Notes: generated by a model from the letters alone, not told the origin. A stretch of 64,000 nucleotides of DNA from Pseudomonas sp. R-28-1W-6 (GCF_009799925.1 NZ_WELK01000003.1:407774-471773); one strand, 5' to 3'. Shown: positions 37,787 through 46,272, counted from the stretch's first letter. Translations and numbers: made by a program.

Positions 37787-37819
37787 GCGGGTGGATAATG
37801 CCCAGCGTTATCCACCCGC
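37787..37819. repeat. perfect 12-base inverted repeat after hslU
   Basis: GCGGGTGGATAA and TTATCCACCCGC pair perfectly around a nine-base loop, six bases after the hslU stop and 18 bases before the next gene. There is no T-run, so it is not a standard terminator. It could be an RNA 3' end, an operator or part of the next gene's promoter (GATAAT is included). Confidence 0.75.
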
Positions 37820-37836
37820 TACTCGGAAGCCCATCC

Positions 37837-38208
37837 ATGCGCATGCCCAGCTCGATCAAACTGCACAAGGCCTCCAAGACCCTGGAGCTGCATTACGGCG
37901 AGCAGAGCTACAGCCTCAGCGCCGAATTCCTGCGCGTGCACTCGCCCTCGGCCGAGGTGCAGGGCCACGGCAACCCCATCCTGCAAACCGGCAAGCTCGG
38001 CGTCGGCCTCAGCCGCCTGGAGCCGGCCGGCAATTACGCACTGAAACTGTGCTTCGACGACGGCCATGACAGCGGATTGTTCACCTGGGACTACCTCTAT
38101 CAGCTGGCCACCCGCCACGACGAACTCTGGGCCGACTACCTCGCCGCGCTGGCCTCGGCCGGGAAATCCCGCGACCCGGACGAGTCCATCGTCAAGCTGA
38201 TGCTCTAG
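37837..38208 (+). CDS. DUF971 (GBBH-like N-terminal) protein
   Basis: A 123-residue single-domain protein of the DUF971 family, which matches the N-terminal domain of gamma-butyrobetaine hydroxylase. LHKASKTLELHYGEQSYSLSAEFLRVHSPSAEVQGHG and GLFTWDYLYQLA are the recognisable segments. The ATG at 37837 is preceded by GGAAG; an upstream start at 37798 falls in the inverted repeat and is less likely. Its position between hslVU and phaC1 is conserved in pseudomonads. The function is unknown; related domains have been linked with iron-sulfur proteins. Confidence 0.8.
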   Translation: MRMPSSIKLHKASKTLELHYGEQSYSLSAEFLRVHSPSAEVQGHGNPILQTGKLGVGLSRLEPAGNYALKLCFDDGHDSGLFTWDYLYQLATRHDELWADYLAALASAGKSRDPDESIVKLML

Positions 38209-38244
38209 ATCGGCCTCGCGCAATATTGTCTTAACGGTTAGGGC

Positions 38245-38260
38245 GCACTTTCTAAAGTGC
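38245..38260. promoter_or_regulatory. palindromic candidate operator upstream of phaC1
   Basis: GCACTTTCTAAAGTGC is a palindrome with seven-base arms, 78 bases upstream of the candidate sigma-54 promoter. A TetR-type regulator such as PhaD or an activator could bind it; this is inferred from symmetry only. Confidence 0.45.
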
Positions 38261-38337
38261 CTGGGCATACTGCCGCGCGCAATCCCATCAGGATTGGCGA
38301 ACTTGCGCAAAAGTGGAAACTCGGGTAACCAAGGAAC

Positions 38338-38353
38338 TGGCAGGTTCCATGCA
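38338..38353 (+). promoter_or_regulatory. candidate sigma-54 promoter of phaC1
   Basis: TGGCAGGTTCCATGCA matches the -24/-12 consensus TGGCACG-N4-TTGCA, with the GG and GC doublets at the right spacing and two mismatches. It is 121 bases before the phaC1 start. RpoN control of phaC1 has been reported in P. aeruginosa, which supports the reading. Confidence 0.6.
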
Positions 38354-38474
38354 TTTGGCATAGCCAGGTATGAGCAAGCGCGGAGAGCTTCCGCAACCGG
38401 TAACCCGAGCAGTACCAGCCCCTCGCCCTGTGTCAGCGTGCAGGTATTCGTCTCAGGACAATGGAGCGTCGTAG

Positions 38475-40154
38475 ATGAGCAACAAGAACAACGAAGATTT
38501 GAAGCAGCAGGCCTCGGAAAGCACCCTGGGCCTGAACCCGGTGATCGGCCTGCGTGGCAAGGACATCCTGACCTCTGCCCGCATGGTCCTGGCCCAGGCC
38601 ATCAAGCAACCGTTCCACAGCGCCAAACACGTCACCCACTTCGCCTTCGAGCTGAAGAACGTTCTGCTCGGCCAGTCGGAACTGACCCCCGAGGAAGGCG
38701 ACCGTCGTTTCGCCGACCCGGCCTGGAGCCAGAACCCGCTGTACCGCCGCTACCTGCAGACCTACCTGGCCTGGCGCAAGGAGCTGCACGAGTGGATCGA
38801 GGACAGCCACCTCAGCGAACAGGACACCAGCCGCGGCCACTTCGTCATCAACCTGATGACCGAAGCCATGGCACCGACCAACAGCATGGCCAACCCGGCC
38901 GCGGTCAAACGCTTCTTCGAAACCGGCGGCAAGAGCCTGCTCGACGGTCTCTCGCACCTGGCCAAGGACATCGTGCACAACGGCGGCATGCCCAGCCAGG
39001 TCAACATGGATGCCTTCGAGGTCGGCAAGAACCTGGCCACCAGCGAAGGCGCCGTGGTGTTCCGCAACGACCTGCTGGAGCTGATCCAGTACAAGCCGAT
39101 CACCGAACAGGTGCAGGAGCGCCCGCTGCTGGTGGTGCCGCCGCAGATCAACAAGTTCTATGTCTTCGACCTGTCGCAGGAAAAGAGCGTCGCCCGCTTC
39201 CTCCTGCGCAACGGTATCCAGACCTTCGTGGTCAGCTGGCGCAACCCGACCAAGGCCCAGCGCGAATGGGGCCTGTCGAGCTACATCGAGGCGCTCAAGG
39301 AAGCCATCGAGGTGGTCCTGGCGATCACCGGCAGCAAGGACCTGAACATGCTCGGCGCCTGCTCCGGCGGCCTGACCACCGCCTCCCTGCTCGGCCACTA
39401 CGCCGCCCTCGGCGAGCAAAAGGTACACGCCCTGACCCTGCTGGTCAGCGTGCTGGACACCAAGCTCGACACCCAGGTCGCCCTGTTCGCCGACGAGAAG
39501 AGCCTGGAGGTGGCCAAGCGCCGCTCCTACCAGTCCGGCGTACTGGAGGGCAGCGACATGGCCAAGGTGTTCGCCTGGATGCGCCCCAACGACCTGATCT
39601 GGAACTACTGGGTCAACAACTACCTGCTCGGCAACGAGCCGCCGGTGTTCGACATTCTCTACTGGAACAACGACACCACTCGCCTGCCGGCCGCCCTGCA
39701 CGGCGAATTCATCGAGATGTTCAAGACCAACCCGCTGACCCGCGCCGGCGCGCTGGAGGTCTGCGGCACGCCGATCGACCTCAAGCAGGTCACCTGCGAC
39801 CTGTTCTGCCTGGCCGGCACCACCGACCACATCACGCCGTGGGACGCCTGCTACAAGTCGGCCCACCTGTTCGGCGGCAAAGTCGACTTCGTGCTGTCCA
39901 ACAGCGGGCATATCCAGAGCATCCTCAACCCGCCGGGCAACCCCAAGGCACGCTACATGACCAACAGCGAGATGCCGCTGGATCCGCGCGCCTGGCAGGC
40001 CGGCGCCACCAAGCACGCCGACTCCTGGTGGCTGTACTGGCAGACCTGGCTGGCCGAACGCTCGGGCAAGCTGAAGAAGTCGCCAACCAGCCTCGGCAGC
40101 AAGGCTCATCAGCCAGGCGAGGCGGCTCCCGGCACTTACGTGCACGAGCGCTAG
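38475..40154 (+). CDS. phaC1: class II polyhydroxyalkanoate synthase 1
   Basis: A 559-residue enzyme that polymerises (R)-3-hydroxyacyl-CoA (C6-C14) into storage polyester on the granule surface. The lipase-like box GACSGG places the nucleophile at Cys296, with Asp451 (TTDHITPW) and His479 (SGHIQSI) completing the triad. These are the positions known for pseudomonad synthases. The first gene of phaC1-Z-C2-D, it has a 266-base upstream region with a candidate sigma-54 promoter. It is closely similar to phaC2 along its whole length. Confidence 0.97.
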   Translation: MSNKNNEDLKQQASESTLGLNPVIGLRGKDILTSARMVLAQAIKQPFHSAKHVTHFAFELKNVLLGQSELTPEEGDRRFADPAWSQNPLYRRYLQTYLAWRKELHEWIEDSHLSEQDTSRGHFVINLMTEAMAPTNSMANPAAVKRFFETGGKSLLDGLSHLAKDIVHNGGMPSQVNMDAFEVGKNLATSEGAVVFRNDLLELIQYKPITEQVQERPLLVVPPQINKFYVFDLSQEKSVARFLLRNGIQTFVVSWRNPTKAQREWGLSSYIEALKEAIEVVLAITGSKDLNMLGACSGGLTTASLLGHYAALGEQKVHALTLLVSVLDTKLDTQVALFADEKSLEVAKRRSYQSGVLEGSDMAKVFAWMRPNDLIWNYWVNNYLLGNEPPVFDILYWNNDTTRLPAALHGEFIEMFKTNPLTRAGALEVCGTPIDLKQVTCDLFCLAGTTDHITPWDACYKSAHLFGGKVDFVLSNSGHIQSILNPPGNPKARYMTNSEMPLDPRAWQAGATKHADSWWLYWQTWLAERSGKLKKSPTSLGSKAHQPGEAAPGTYVHER

Positions 40155-40228
40155 ACACACGACAACAACATCACCTGTATCACTGCACCTTGCGCAGTAC
40201 TGCCGACGACACCTGGAAGTGCCGTCCG

Positions 40229-40278
40229 CTGCCCCGGCCGGCAAGGCCGGGGCAGTGCCTGCCCACCCAGCCGGTGGG
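40229..40278. repeat. two strong hairpins between phaC1 and phaZ
   Basis: CTGCCCCGGCC and GGCCGGGGCAG form an 11-base perfect stem at 40229-40255, and CCCACC/GGTGGG form another at 40262-40278. Neither has a T-run. They may attenuate or stabilise the phaC1 transcript. Confidence 0.7.
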
Positions 40279-40337
40279 TCACTGGAGAGCCGCGCTGGAT
40301 ATCGGCTCGCCACGGATCAAACCATAGGGCTTAGCGC

Positions 40338-41195
40338 ATGCCGCAACCTTTCGCATTCCGTACCATCGAACTGGACGGCCAGACCATCCGCACCGCGGTC
40401 CGCCCCGGTAACAGCAAGCTCACGCCGCTGCTGATCTTCAACGGCATCGGCGCCAACCTCGAGCTGGTGATGCCATTCGTCCAGGCCCTGGACCCCGAGC
40501 TGGAAGTGATCGCCTTCGACGTCCCCGGCGTCGGCGGCTCCTCCACGCCCAACGCCCCGTACCGTTTCCCCGGCCTGGCCAAGCTGGCCGCGCGCATGCT
40601 CGACTACCTGGACTACGGCCAGGTCAACGCCATCGGCGTGTCCTGGGGCGGTGCGCTGGCCCAGCAGTTCGCCCACGACTACCCCGAGCGCTGCAAGAAG
40701 CTGGTGCTCGCCGCCACCTCGGCCGGTGCGGTGATGGTGCCGGGCAAGCCCAAGGTGCTCTGGCGCATGGCCAGCCCGCGTCGTTATATCCAGCCGTCCT
40801 ACGGCGTGCATATCGCCCCGGACATCTACGGCGGCGCCTTCCGCCGCGACCCCAAGCTGGCCCTGGCGCACGCCAGCAAGGTCCGCTCCGGCGGCAAGAT
40901 GGGTTACTACTGGCAGCTGTTCGCCGGCCTCGGCTGGACCAGCATCCACTGGCTGCATCGGATCAAGCAGCCTACGCTGGTACTGGCCGGCGACGATGAC
41001 CCGCTCATCCCGCTGGTCAACATGCGCCTGCTGGCCTGGCGCATCCCCAACTCGGAGTTCCACGTCATCGACGATGGCCACCTGTTCCTGGTGACCCGCG
41101 CCGAGGCCGTGGCGCCGATCATCATGAAGTTTCTCGAGGAAGAACGGCACCGCGCGGTGATGCACCCGCAACCCGTGCCCATTCGCGGGCACTGA
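40338..41195 (+). CDS. phaZ: intracellular polyhydroxyalkanoate depolymerase
   Basis: A 285-residue alpha/beta hydrolase that releases 3-hydroxyalkanoic acids from the granule. The nucleophile is Ser102 in GVSWGG, with the acid in AGDDDPLIPL and His248 in DDGHLF, the same positions as described for the P. putida enzyme. It lies between the two synthase genes, the standard class II order, and allows polymer turnover. Confidence 0.96.
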   Translation: MPQPFAFRTIELDGQTIRTAVRPGNSKLTPLLIFNGIGANLELVMPFVQALDPELEVIAFDVPGVGGSSTPNAPYRFPGLAKLAARMLDYLDYGQVNAIGVSWGGALAQQFAHDYPERCKKLVLAATSAGAVMVPGKPKVLWRMASPRRYIQPSYGVHIAPDIYGGAFRRDPKLALAHASKVRSGGKMGYYWQLFAGLGWTSIHWLHRIKQPTLVLAGDDDPLIPLVNMRLLAWRIPNSEFHVIDDGHLFLVTRAEAVAPIIMKFLEEERHRAVMHPQPVPIRGH

Positions 41196-41216
41196 CCGCA
41201 CAACTGTAGTGCTGCG

Positions 41217-41250
41217 CCGGCAGACTGGCCCTTACCCAGGGCCCTGCCGG
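41217..41250. repeat. hairpin between phaZ and phaC2
   Basis: CCGGCAG at the left pairs with CTGCCGG at the right, and the inner GGCCC/GGGCC continues the stem. No T-run follows (AGTAAAAGG), so it is a structured spacer or weak attenuator rather than a clear terminator. Confidence 0.6.
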
Positions 41251-41354
41251 AGTAAAAGGAATTCTTGCGCGGCAGTCTGGAATGCGTTCCGGCGCGCCTT
41301 GGTACAAGCCTTGCTGTCATCTACCCATGACGGTTTGACGATGGAGCCTGCCCC

Positions 41355-43037
41355 ATGCCTGAAAAGACTGCCCCGGGATCCTTGCCGGTACCCGCCAACT
41401 ACATGAATGCGCAAAGCGCGATGATCGGCCTGCGCGGCCGCGACCTGTTCTCCACCCTGCGCACCCTGGCGTTCCAGGGCCTGCGCCAGCCGGTGCACAG
41501 CACGCGCCACCTGTTCGCCTTCGGCAAACAGCTGGGCCGGGTGATGCTCGGTGACACCCCGCACCAGCCCAACCCGCAGGACGCCCGCTTCAGCGACCCG
41601 ACCTGGCGCCTCAACCCCTTCTACAAACGCAGCCTGCAGGCCTACCTGGCCTGGCAGAAGCAGCTCAAGGCGTGGATCGACGAGAGCGACCTGTCGCCGG
41701 ACGACCGCACCCGTGCGCACTTCCTGTTCGCCCTGCTCAACGACGCCATCGCCCCCTCCAACAGCCTGCTCAACCCGCAGGCGCTCAAGGAACTGTTCAA
41801 TACCGGCGGCAGCAGCGTACTGCGTGGCGCCCGTCACCTGTTCGACGACCTGCTGCACAACAGCGGGCTGCCCAGTCAGGTCAACAAGCAGGCCTTCGAG
41901 GTCGGCCGCAACCTGGCCACCGCCGCCGGTGCCGTGGTGTTCCGCAGCGAGATGCTGGAACTGATCCACTACAAGCCGATGAGCGAAAAGCAGTACGCCA
42001 CCCCGCTGCTGATCGTGCCGCCGCAGATCAACAAGTTCTACATCTTCGACCTCAGCCCGGAGAAGAGCTTCATCCAGTACTGCCTGAAGAACGACCTGCA
42101 GACCTTCGTCATCAGCTGGCGCAACCCGGATGCGCGGCATCGCGAGTGGGGCCTGTCGAGCTACGTGCAGGCCCTCGAGGAAGCCATCGACGTGTGCCGC
42201 GCCATCACCGGCAGCAAGGAGGTCAACCTGATGGGCGCCTGCGCCGGCGGCCTGACCATCGCCGCCCTGCAGGGGCATCTGCAGGCCAAGAAGCAGCTGC
42301 GCAAGGTCGGCTGCGCCACCTACCTGGTCAGCCTGCTGGACAGCCAGGTGGACAGCCCGGCGATGCTGTTCGCCGATGAGCAGACCCTCGAGTCGGCCAA
42401 GCGCCGCTCCTACCAGAGCGGTGTACTGGACGGCCGCGACATGGCCAAGGTGTTCGCCTGGATGCGCCCCAACGACCTGATCTGGAACTACTGGGTCAAC
42501 AACTACCTGCTCGGCAAGGAACCGCCGGCCTTCGACATCCTCTACTGGAACAACGACAACACCCGCCTGCCGGCCGCCCTGCACGGCGACCTGCTCGACC
42601 TGTTCAAGCACAACCCGCTGACCCGCGCCGGGGCCATGGAGATCTGCGGCACGCCGATCGACCTGAGCAAGGTCACCCTCGACAGCTTCAGCGTGGCCGG
42701 GATCAACGACCACATCACCCCCTGGGACTCGGTGTACCGCTCGGCCCTGCTGCTGGGCGGCGATAGCCGCTTCGTGCTGTCCAACAGCGGGCATATCCAG
42801 AGCATCCTCAACCCACCGGGCAACCCCAAGGCCACCTACCTGGACAACGGCAAGCTCAGCGGCGATCACCGCGCCTGGTACTACGACGCGAAGAAACAGG
42901 AAGGCAGCTGGTGGCCCGAATGGCTGGCCTGGATCCAGCAGCGCTCCGGCGAGCGCCGCGAGACCGTGCTGAGCATCGGCAACAGCAAGTACCCGGCCAT
43001 GGAGGCGGCGCCCGGCACCTATGTGCACGTCCGCTGA
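41355..43037 (+). CDS. phaC2: class II polyhydroxyalkanoate synthase 2
   Basis: A 560-residue paralogue of PhaC1 with the same architecture. The nucleophile is Cys296 in GACAGG, with Asp452 in INDHITPW and His480 in SGHIQSI. Compared with PhaC1 the lipase box is GACAGG instead of GACSGG, and the C-terminal tail differs. It lies 159 bases after phaZ, a gap holding a hairpin, and 78 bases before phaD. Confidence 0.97.
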   Translation: MPEKTAPGSLPVPANYMNAQSAMIGLRGRDLFSTLRTLAFQGLRQPVHSTRHLFAFGKQLGRVMLGDTPHQPNPQDARFSDPTWRLNPFYKRSLQAYLAWQKQLKAWIDESDLSPDDRTRAHFLFALLNDAIAPSNSLLNPQALKELFNTGGSSVLRGARHLFDDLLHNSGLPSQVNKQAFEVGRNLATAAGAVVFRSEMLELIHYKPMSEKQYATPLLIVPPQINKFYIFDLSPEKSFIQYCLKNDLQTFVISWRNPDARHREWGLSSYVQALEEAIDVCRAITGSKEVNLMGACAGGLTIAALQGHLQAKKQLRKVGCATYLVSLLDSQVDSPAMLFADEQTLESAKRRSYQSGVLDGRDMAKVFAWMRPNDLIWNYWVNNYLLGKEPPAFDILYWNNDNTRLPAALHGDLLDLFKHNPLTRAGAMEICGTPIDLSKVTLDSFSVAGINDHITPWDSVYRSALLLGGDSRFVLSNSGHIQSILNPPGNPKATYLDNGKLSGDHRAWYYDAKKQEGSWWPEWLAWIQQRSGERRETVLSIGNSKYPAMEAAPGTYVHVR

Positions 43038-43055
43038 AGATCAACGAAAACGACT

Positions 43056-43074
43056 GGCCGGGGCGCGCCCGGCC
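43056..43074. repeat. GC hairpin between phaC2 and phaD
   Basis: GGCCGGG and CCCGGCC form a perfect seven-base stem around GCGCG, 19 bases after the phaC2 stop. It lacks a T-run. Confidence 0.6.
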
Positions 43075-43115
43075 GGTTATGGTCGGAGCTCCCGCGGCCA
43101 CAGAACACTCATGGA

Positions 43116-43730
43116 ATGAAGACTCGCGATCGCATTCTCGAATGCGCCCTGAACCTGTTCAACCGGGAGGGCGAACCGAATGTCTCGACCCTCGAAATCG
43201 CCAATGAAATGGGCATCAGCCCGGGCAACCTGTACTACCACTTCCACGGCAAGGAACCGCTGATCCTCGAGCTGTTCGAGCGTTTCCAGAACGACCTGGC
43301 GCCGCTGCTCGATCCGCCTCTGGATGTCGAACTGGGCGCCGAGGATTACTGGCTGTTCCTGCACCTGATCGTCGAGCGCCTGGCGCAGTACCGCTTCCTC
43401 TTCCAAGACCTGTCCAACCTGGCCGGGCGCCTGCCCAAGCTGGGCCGCGGCATCCGCCAGTGGCTCAACCAGCTCAAGCGCACCCTGGCCACCCTGCTGG
43501 CCCGGCTCAAGGCCGAAGGGCAACTGCAGAGCGAAACCCAGTCGCTTGGCCAGCTGGTCGAGCAGATCACCCTGACCCTGCTGTTCTCCCTCGACTACCA
43601 GCGCATCGTCGGTGCTGATGGTGAAGTGCGCCTGGTGGTCTACCAGATCATGATGCTGGTCGCCCCCCACCTCACCCCGGGCTCACGCCACGCCGCCGAG
43701 CAGCTGGCGCAGCGCTACCTGGAGGCCTGA
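43116..43730 (+). CDS. phaD: TetR-family regulator of the pha genes
   Basis: A 204-residue TetR-type regulator. The N-terminal helix-turn-helix spans about residues 22-44 (STLEIANEMGISPGNLYYHF), and the remaining helical domain would bind an effector. In P. putida PhaD activates phaC1 and phaI transcription in response to fatty-acid catabolites; the same role is expected here. It ends at a terminator shared with phaF. Confidence 0.94.
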   Translation: MKTRDRILECALNLFNREGEPNVSTLEIANEMGISPGNLYYHFHGKEPLILELFERFQNDLAPLLDPPLDVELGAEDYWLFLHLIVERLAQYRFLFQDLSNLAGRLPKLGRGIRQWLNQLKRTLATLLARLKAEGQLQSETQSLGQLVEQITLTLLFSLDYQRIVGADGEVRLVVYQIMMLVAPHLTPGSRHAAEQLAQRYLEA

Positions 43731-43735
43731 AACGC

Positions 43736-43762
43736 AAACGCCCGGCACTGGGCCGGGCGTTT
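43736..43762. terminator. bidirectional terminator between phaD and phaF
   Basis: AAACGCCCGGC and GCCGGGCGTTT form an 11-base perfect stem with short A and T runs, between converging genes. Confidence 0.88.
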
Positions 43763-43780
43763 GTGGTGCCGAGTCGAAAC

Positions 43781-44530
43781 TCAGGACGGGGTGGCTGGCG
43801 TCGCCGGAGCAGCGGCCGGAGCCGGAGCAGCAGGCGCGGCTGCCGGGGCAGCAGCGACCGGCTTGGCGGCAACCGGCTTGGCGGCGGCTTTCGGTGCGGA
43901 CGGCTTCTTCGCCACGGCCGGCTTGGCCGCCGGTTTCGCGGCAGGCTTGGCAGCGGCCTTGGCAACCGGCTTGGCGGCCGGTTTGGCCGCTGGCTTGACG
44001 GCAGCTTTGGCGACCGGCTTGGCGGCAGCCTTGACCGCCGGTTTAGCAGCAGGCTTGGCGACCGACTTCACCGAGACACCGGTGAGTTTCTCGATCTGCT
44101 TGGTCAGGGTGTCGACCTTGGCCTGCAGCGCCTTCACTTCGTTGCGGCTCGGCACGCCGAGGCGGGAGATCGCACTGTTCAGACGCTTGTCGAAAGCCTC
44201 TTCCAGCTCGTTCCACTTGCCCAGGGCCTTGTCCTTGACTTCGTCGACTTTCGACTTGGCCGTGTCAACAGTCGAACCGACGGTGGTCTTCACCGCGCCC
44301 AGCTGCTTGTCGACTTCGGTCTTGGCTTGCTTCTCGGCTTTCTCGCCATCCTTGACCAGACCGTCGAACAGCTTGGTGCCGTCCTTGCTGACCTTGGAAT
44401 AGGCGCCGAGACCGGCCAGCCAGATCTGCCGCGAATACTTCTCGACTTCGCCGATCCAGGAACTGGTTTCCTTCTTCGCCGCTGGCTTCTTAGCTGCCGG
44501 TTTTGCAGCGGTAGTTTTTTTAACAGCCAT
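43781..44530 (-). CDS. phaF: phasin PhaF with histone-like C-terminal tail
   Basis: A 249-residue granule protein. The N-terminal phasin domain (about 20-140) has WIGEVEKYSRQIWLAGLGAYSK and a leucine-zipper-like coiled coil (EVKALQAKVDTLTKQIEKL). The C-terminal third is built of AAKP/KPAAKPA repeats (about 150-215) like histone H1, followed by a neutral Ala/Pro-rich end. The basic tail binds DNA and helps partition granules. ATG 44530 starts AVKKTTAAK; the longer frame overlaps phaI. It follows phaI by 10 bases. Confidence 0.95.
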   Translation of the reverse strand: MAVKKTTAAKPAAKKPAAKKETSSWIGEVEKYSRQIWLAGLGAYSKVSKDGTKLFDGLVKDGEKAEKQAKTEVDKQLGAVKTTVGSTVDTAKSKVDEVKDKALGKWNELEEAFDKRLNSAISRLGVPSRNEVKALQAKVDTLTKQIEKLTGVSVKSVAKPAAKPAVKAAAKPVAKAAVKPAAKPAAKPVAKAAAKPAAKPAAKPAVAKKPSAPKAAAKPVAAKPVAAAPAAAPAAPAPAAAPATPATPS

Positions 44531-44540
44531 CCTGCTCTCC

Positions 44541-44990
44541 TTATTGGGTACGCGCGACACGTTCAAGCAATGCATTCAACTCGTCCAGCTTAGCAGAGAG
44601 TGCCTCAACATCCTGCTTGGACGGAATACCCAGACGATTCAGGGCGCTGGCAACGCGGCTGTCGAAGGCTTTCTCGACCTTGTCGAGCTGCACTTCGACC
44701 TTTTCCTTCACGCCGAACACGCTGCTCTTGACGCTTTCCAGCTGGCTGCTGATCTGGCTGTTGGCCGCGTCGACCTGCTCGGTCACCAGCTTCTTGCCCT
44801 GCTTCTCGACGCCTTCACCGGCCTTGACCAGCTCCTTGAAGTAGCCAGCGCCTTCCTGGCCGGCCTTGACGTAGGCACCCAGGCCTGCCAGCCAGACCTT
44901 GTGGGCATAGGCCTTCACGTCGGTCAGCACGGTGGCTTTGCTTTCGACTTCGACAGCGACTTTCTTCTTAACGGCGGCTTTAGTGGCCAT
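44541..44990 (-). CDS. phaI: phasin PhaI
   Basis: A 149-residue phasin covering the granule surface. Its AHKVWLAGLGAYVKAGQEGAGYFKELVKAGE segment and C-terminal coiled coil (KQDVEALSAKLDELNALLERV) parallel the PhaF N-terminal domain, showing the two are paralogues. It lacks the histone-like tail. ATG 44990 begins ATKAAVKKK and is preceded by GAGGTG; the longer frame runs into the promoter region. It is first in the phaI-phaF operon. Confidence 0.95.
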   Translation of the reverse strand: MATKAAVKKKVAVEVESKATVLTDVKAYAHKVWLAGLGAYVKAGQEGAGYFKELVKAGEGVEKQGKKLVTEQVDAANSQISSQLESVKSSVFGVKEKVEVQLDKVEKAFDSRVASALNRLGIPSKQDVEALSAKLDELNALLERVARTQ

Positions 44991-45022
44991 GGGGCACCTC
45001 ACGCTCAAGTGATGGAAGGTTG

Positions 45023-45048
45023 GTCCTTTCGCAGGACTTGAGCTCAAG
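45023..45048. promoter_or_regulatory. palindromes upstream of phaI
   Basis: GTCCT/AGGAC (45023-45037) and the perfect 12-base palindrome CTTGAGCTCAAG (45037-45048) lie 33-58 bases before the phaI start. They are candidate binding sites for PhaD or another regulator. Confidence 0.4.
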
Positions 45049-45108
45049 GTAGGGGGAAAAATTAGAAATCACATACTAGGTGGTGAAATAGCTGCGCCAG
45101 GTCAGCCT

Positions 45109-45387
45109 TCACGCCTGCAGGTGCTTGTCCAGGGTGTCTTCGATTTCACGCTTGATGGTGCCGCCCAGGGCCGACAACAGCAGGCCGAGGTTGAGCTTGA
45201 CCCGCACCTGGTCGGCGCTGACCTCGATGCTGCCGTCGGCACCGCTGCGCTTGAACTCCAGGGTGTCGCCGGCCCAGCGGTATTTCACGTCGTATTCGCG
45301 CGCCAGGCGCTCGGCGAGCATCTCGGCCTTTTCGCGAGCGGCTTCGCGGCCGAGGGAATGGGAACGTTCGACGGTGATACGGGCCAT
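45109..45387 (-). CDS. polyhydroxyalkanoic acid system family protein
   Basis: A 92-residue protein matching the PHA-granule-region family found beside phasin genes. MARITVERSHSLGREAAREKAEMLAERLAREYDVKYRW reads as an N-terminal helical part, followed by beta strands (GDTLEFKRSGADGSIEV). The function is not established; granule association is inferred from position. ATG 45387 begins the conserved ARITVERSHSLG; two upstream codons are unlikely. A 118-base gap separates it from phaI. Confidence 0.8.
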   Translation of the reverse strand: MARITVERSHSLGREAAREKAEMLAERLAREYDVKYRWAGDTLEFKRSGADGSIEVSADQVRVKLNLGLLLSALGGTIKREIEDTLDKHLQA

Positions 45388-45501
45388 GCACAACTCCGAC
45401 AGCGACCTGGTGTCGCACGACTATACCGCGCCGCCTGGCGCCAAGACAAAGGCCGGCCACGGGTTTAGAATGGCCGCCACTTTGATTCCGGTGACCGCGA
45501 C

Positions 45502-46272
45502 ATGAACGACCCGCGCAAGGCCCACGACAGCGAACCGACCACCCACTTCGGCTTTCAGGACGTCCCGGAAAGCCAGAAGGCCGAGAAGGTCGCCGAGGTA
45601 TTCCACTCGGTAGCCGCCAAATACGACCTGATGAACGACGTGCTGTCCGGCGGCATGCACCGCCTGTGGAAGCGCTTCACCATCGAGCTGTCCGGCGTGC
45701 GCCCGGGCAATCGCGTGCTGGATATCGCCGGCGGCACCGGCGACCTGGCGCGCAAGTTCTCCAGCCTGGTCGGCCCGACCGGCGAAGTGGTGCTGGCCGA
45801 CATCAACGAGTCGATGCTCAGAGTCGGCCGTGACCGCCTGCTCGACAAGGGCGTGGCCGGCAACGTGGTGTTCGTCCAGGCCGACGCGGAAAAGCTGCCG
45901 TTCCCGGACAACCACTTCGACGTGGTCACCATCGCCTTCGGCCTGCGCAACGTCACCCACAAGGAAGACGCCCTGCGCTCCATGCTGCGCGTGCTCAAGC
46001 CGGGCGGCCGCCTGCTGGTGCTGGAGTTCTCCAAGCCTTCCAGCCCGCTGCTGGCCAAGGCCTACGACGCCTACTCGTTCGCCTTCATGCCGCTAGCCGG
46101 CAAGCTGATCACCAACGACGCCGACAGCTACCGCTACCTGGCCGAGTCGATCCGCATGCACCCGGATCAGGACACCCTCAAGGCAATGATGGTCGAGGCC
46201 GGCTTCGAGCGCGTCACCTACCACAACATGACCGGCGGCATCGTCGCCCTGCACCGCGGCATCAAGCCCTGA
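45502..46272 (+). CDS. ubiE: ubiquinone/menaquinone C-methyltransferase
   Basis: A 256-residue SAM-dependent methyltransferase that methylates C2 of the benzoquinol ring in ubiquinone synthesis. SAM motif I is [12 protein letters not shown], and the UbiE signatures [25 protein letters not shown] and the C-terminal [17 protein letters not shown] are present. It is first of ubiE-ubiJ-ubiB, with one-base and four-base overlaps. Confidence 0.97.
   Translation: MNDPRKAHDSEPTTHFGFQDVPESQKAEKVAEVFHSVAAKYDLMNDVLSGGMHRLWKRFTIELSGVRPGNRVLDIAGGTGDLARKFSSLVGPTGEVVLADINESMLRVGRDRLLDKGVAGNVVFVQADAEKLPFPDNHFDVVTIAFGLRNVTHKEDALRSMLRVLKPGGRLLVLEFSKPSSPLLAKAYDAYSFAFMPLAGKLITNDADSYRYLAESIRMHPDQDTLKAMMVEAGFERVTYHNMTGGIVALHRGIKP

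Noticed and set aside
38304..38318. TTGGCGAACTTGCGC as a sigma-54 site
   Set aside because: The GG and GC doublets are too close together; the site at 38338-38353 has the right spacing.
38294..40327. A 677-residue frame across phaC1
   Set aside because: It is a shadow frame of phaC1, whose triad and family match are intact.
43860..44060. Regular repeats resembling a CRISPR array
   Set aside because: They are codon repeats for the Ala-Lys-Pro tail of PhaF, without unique spacers of even length.
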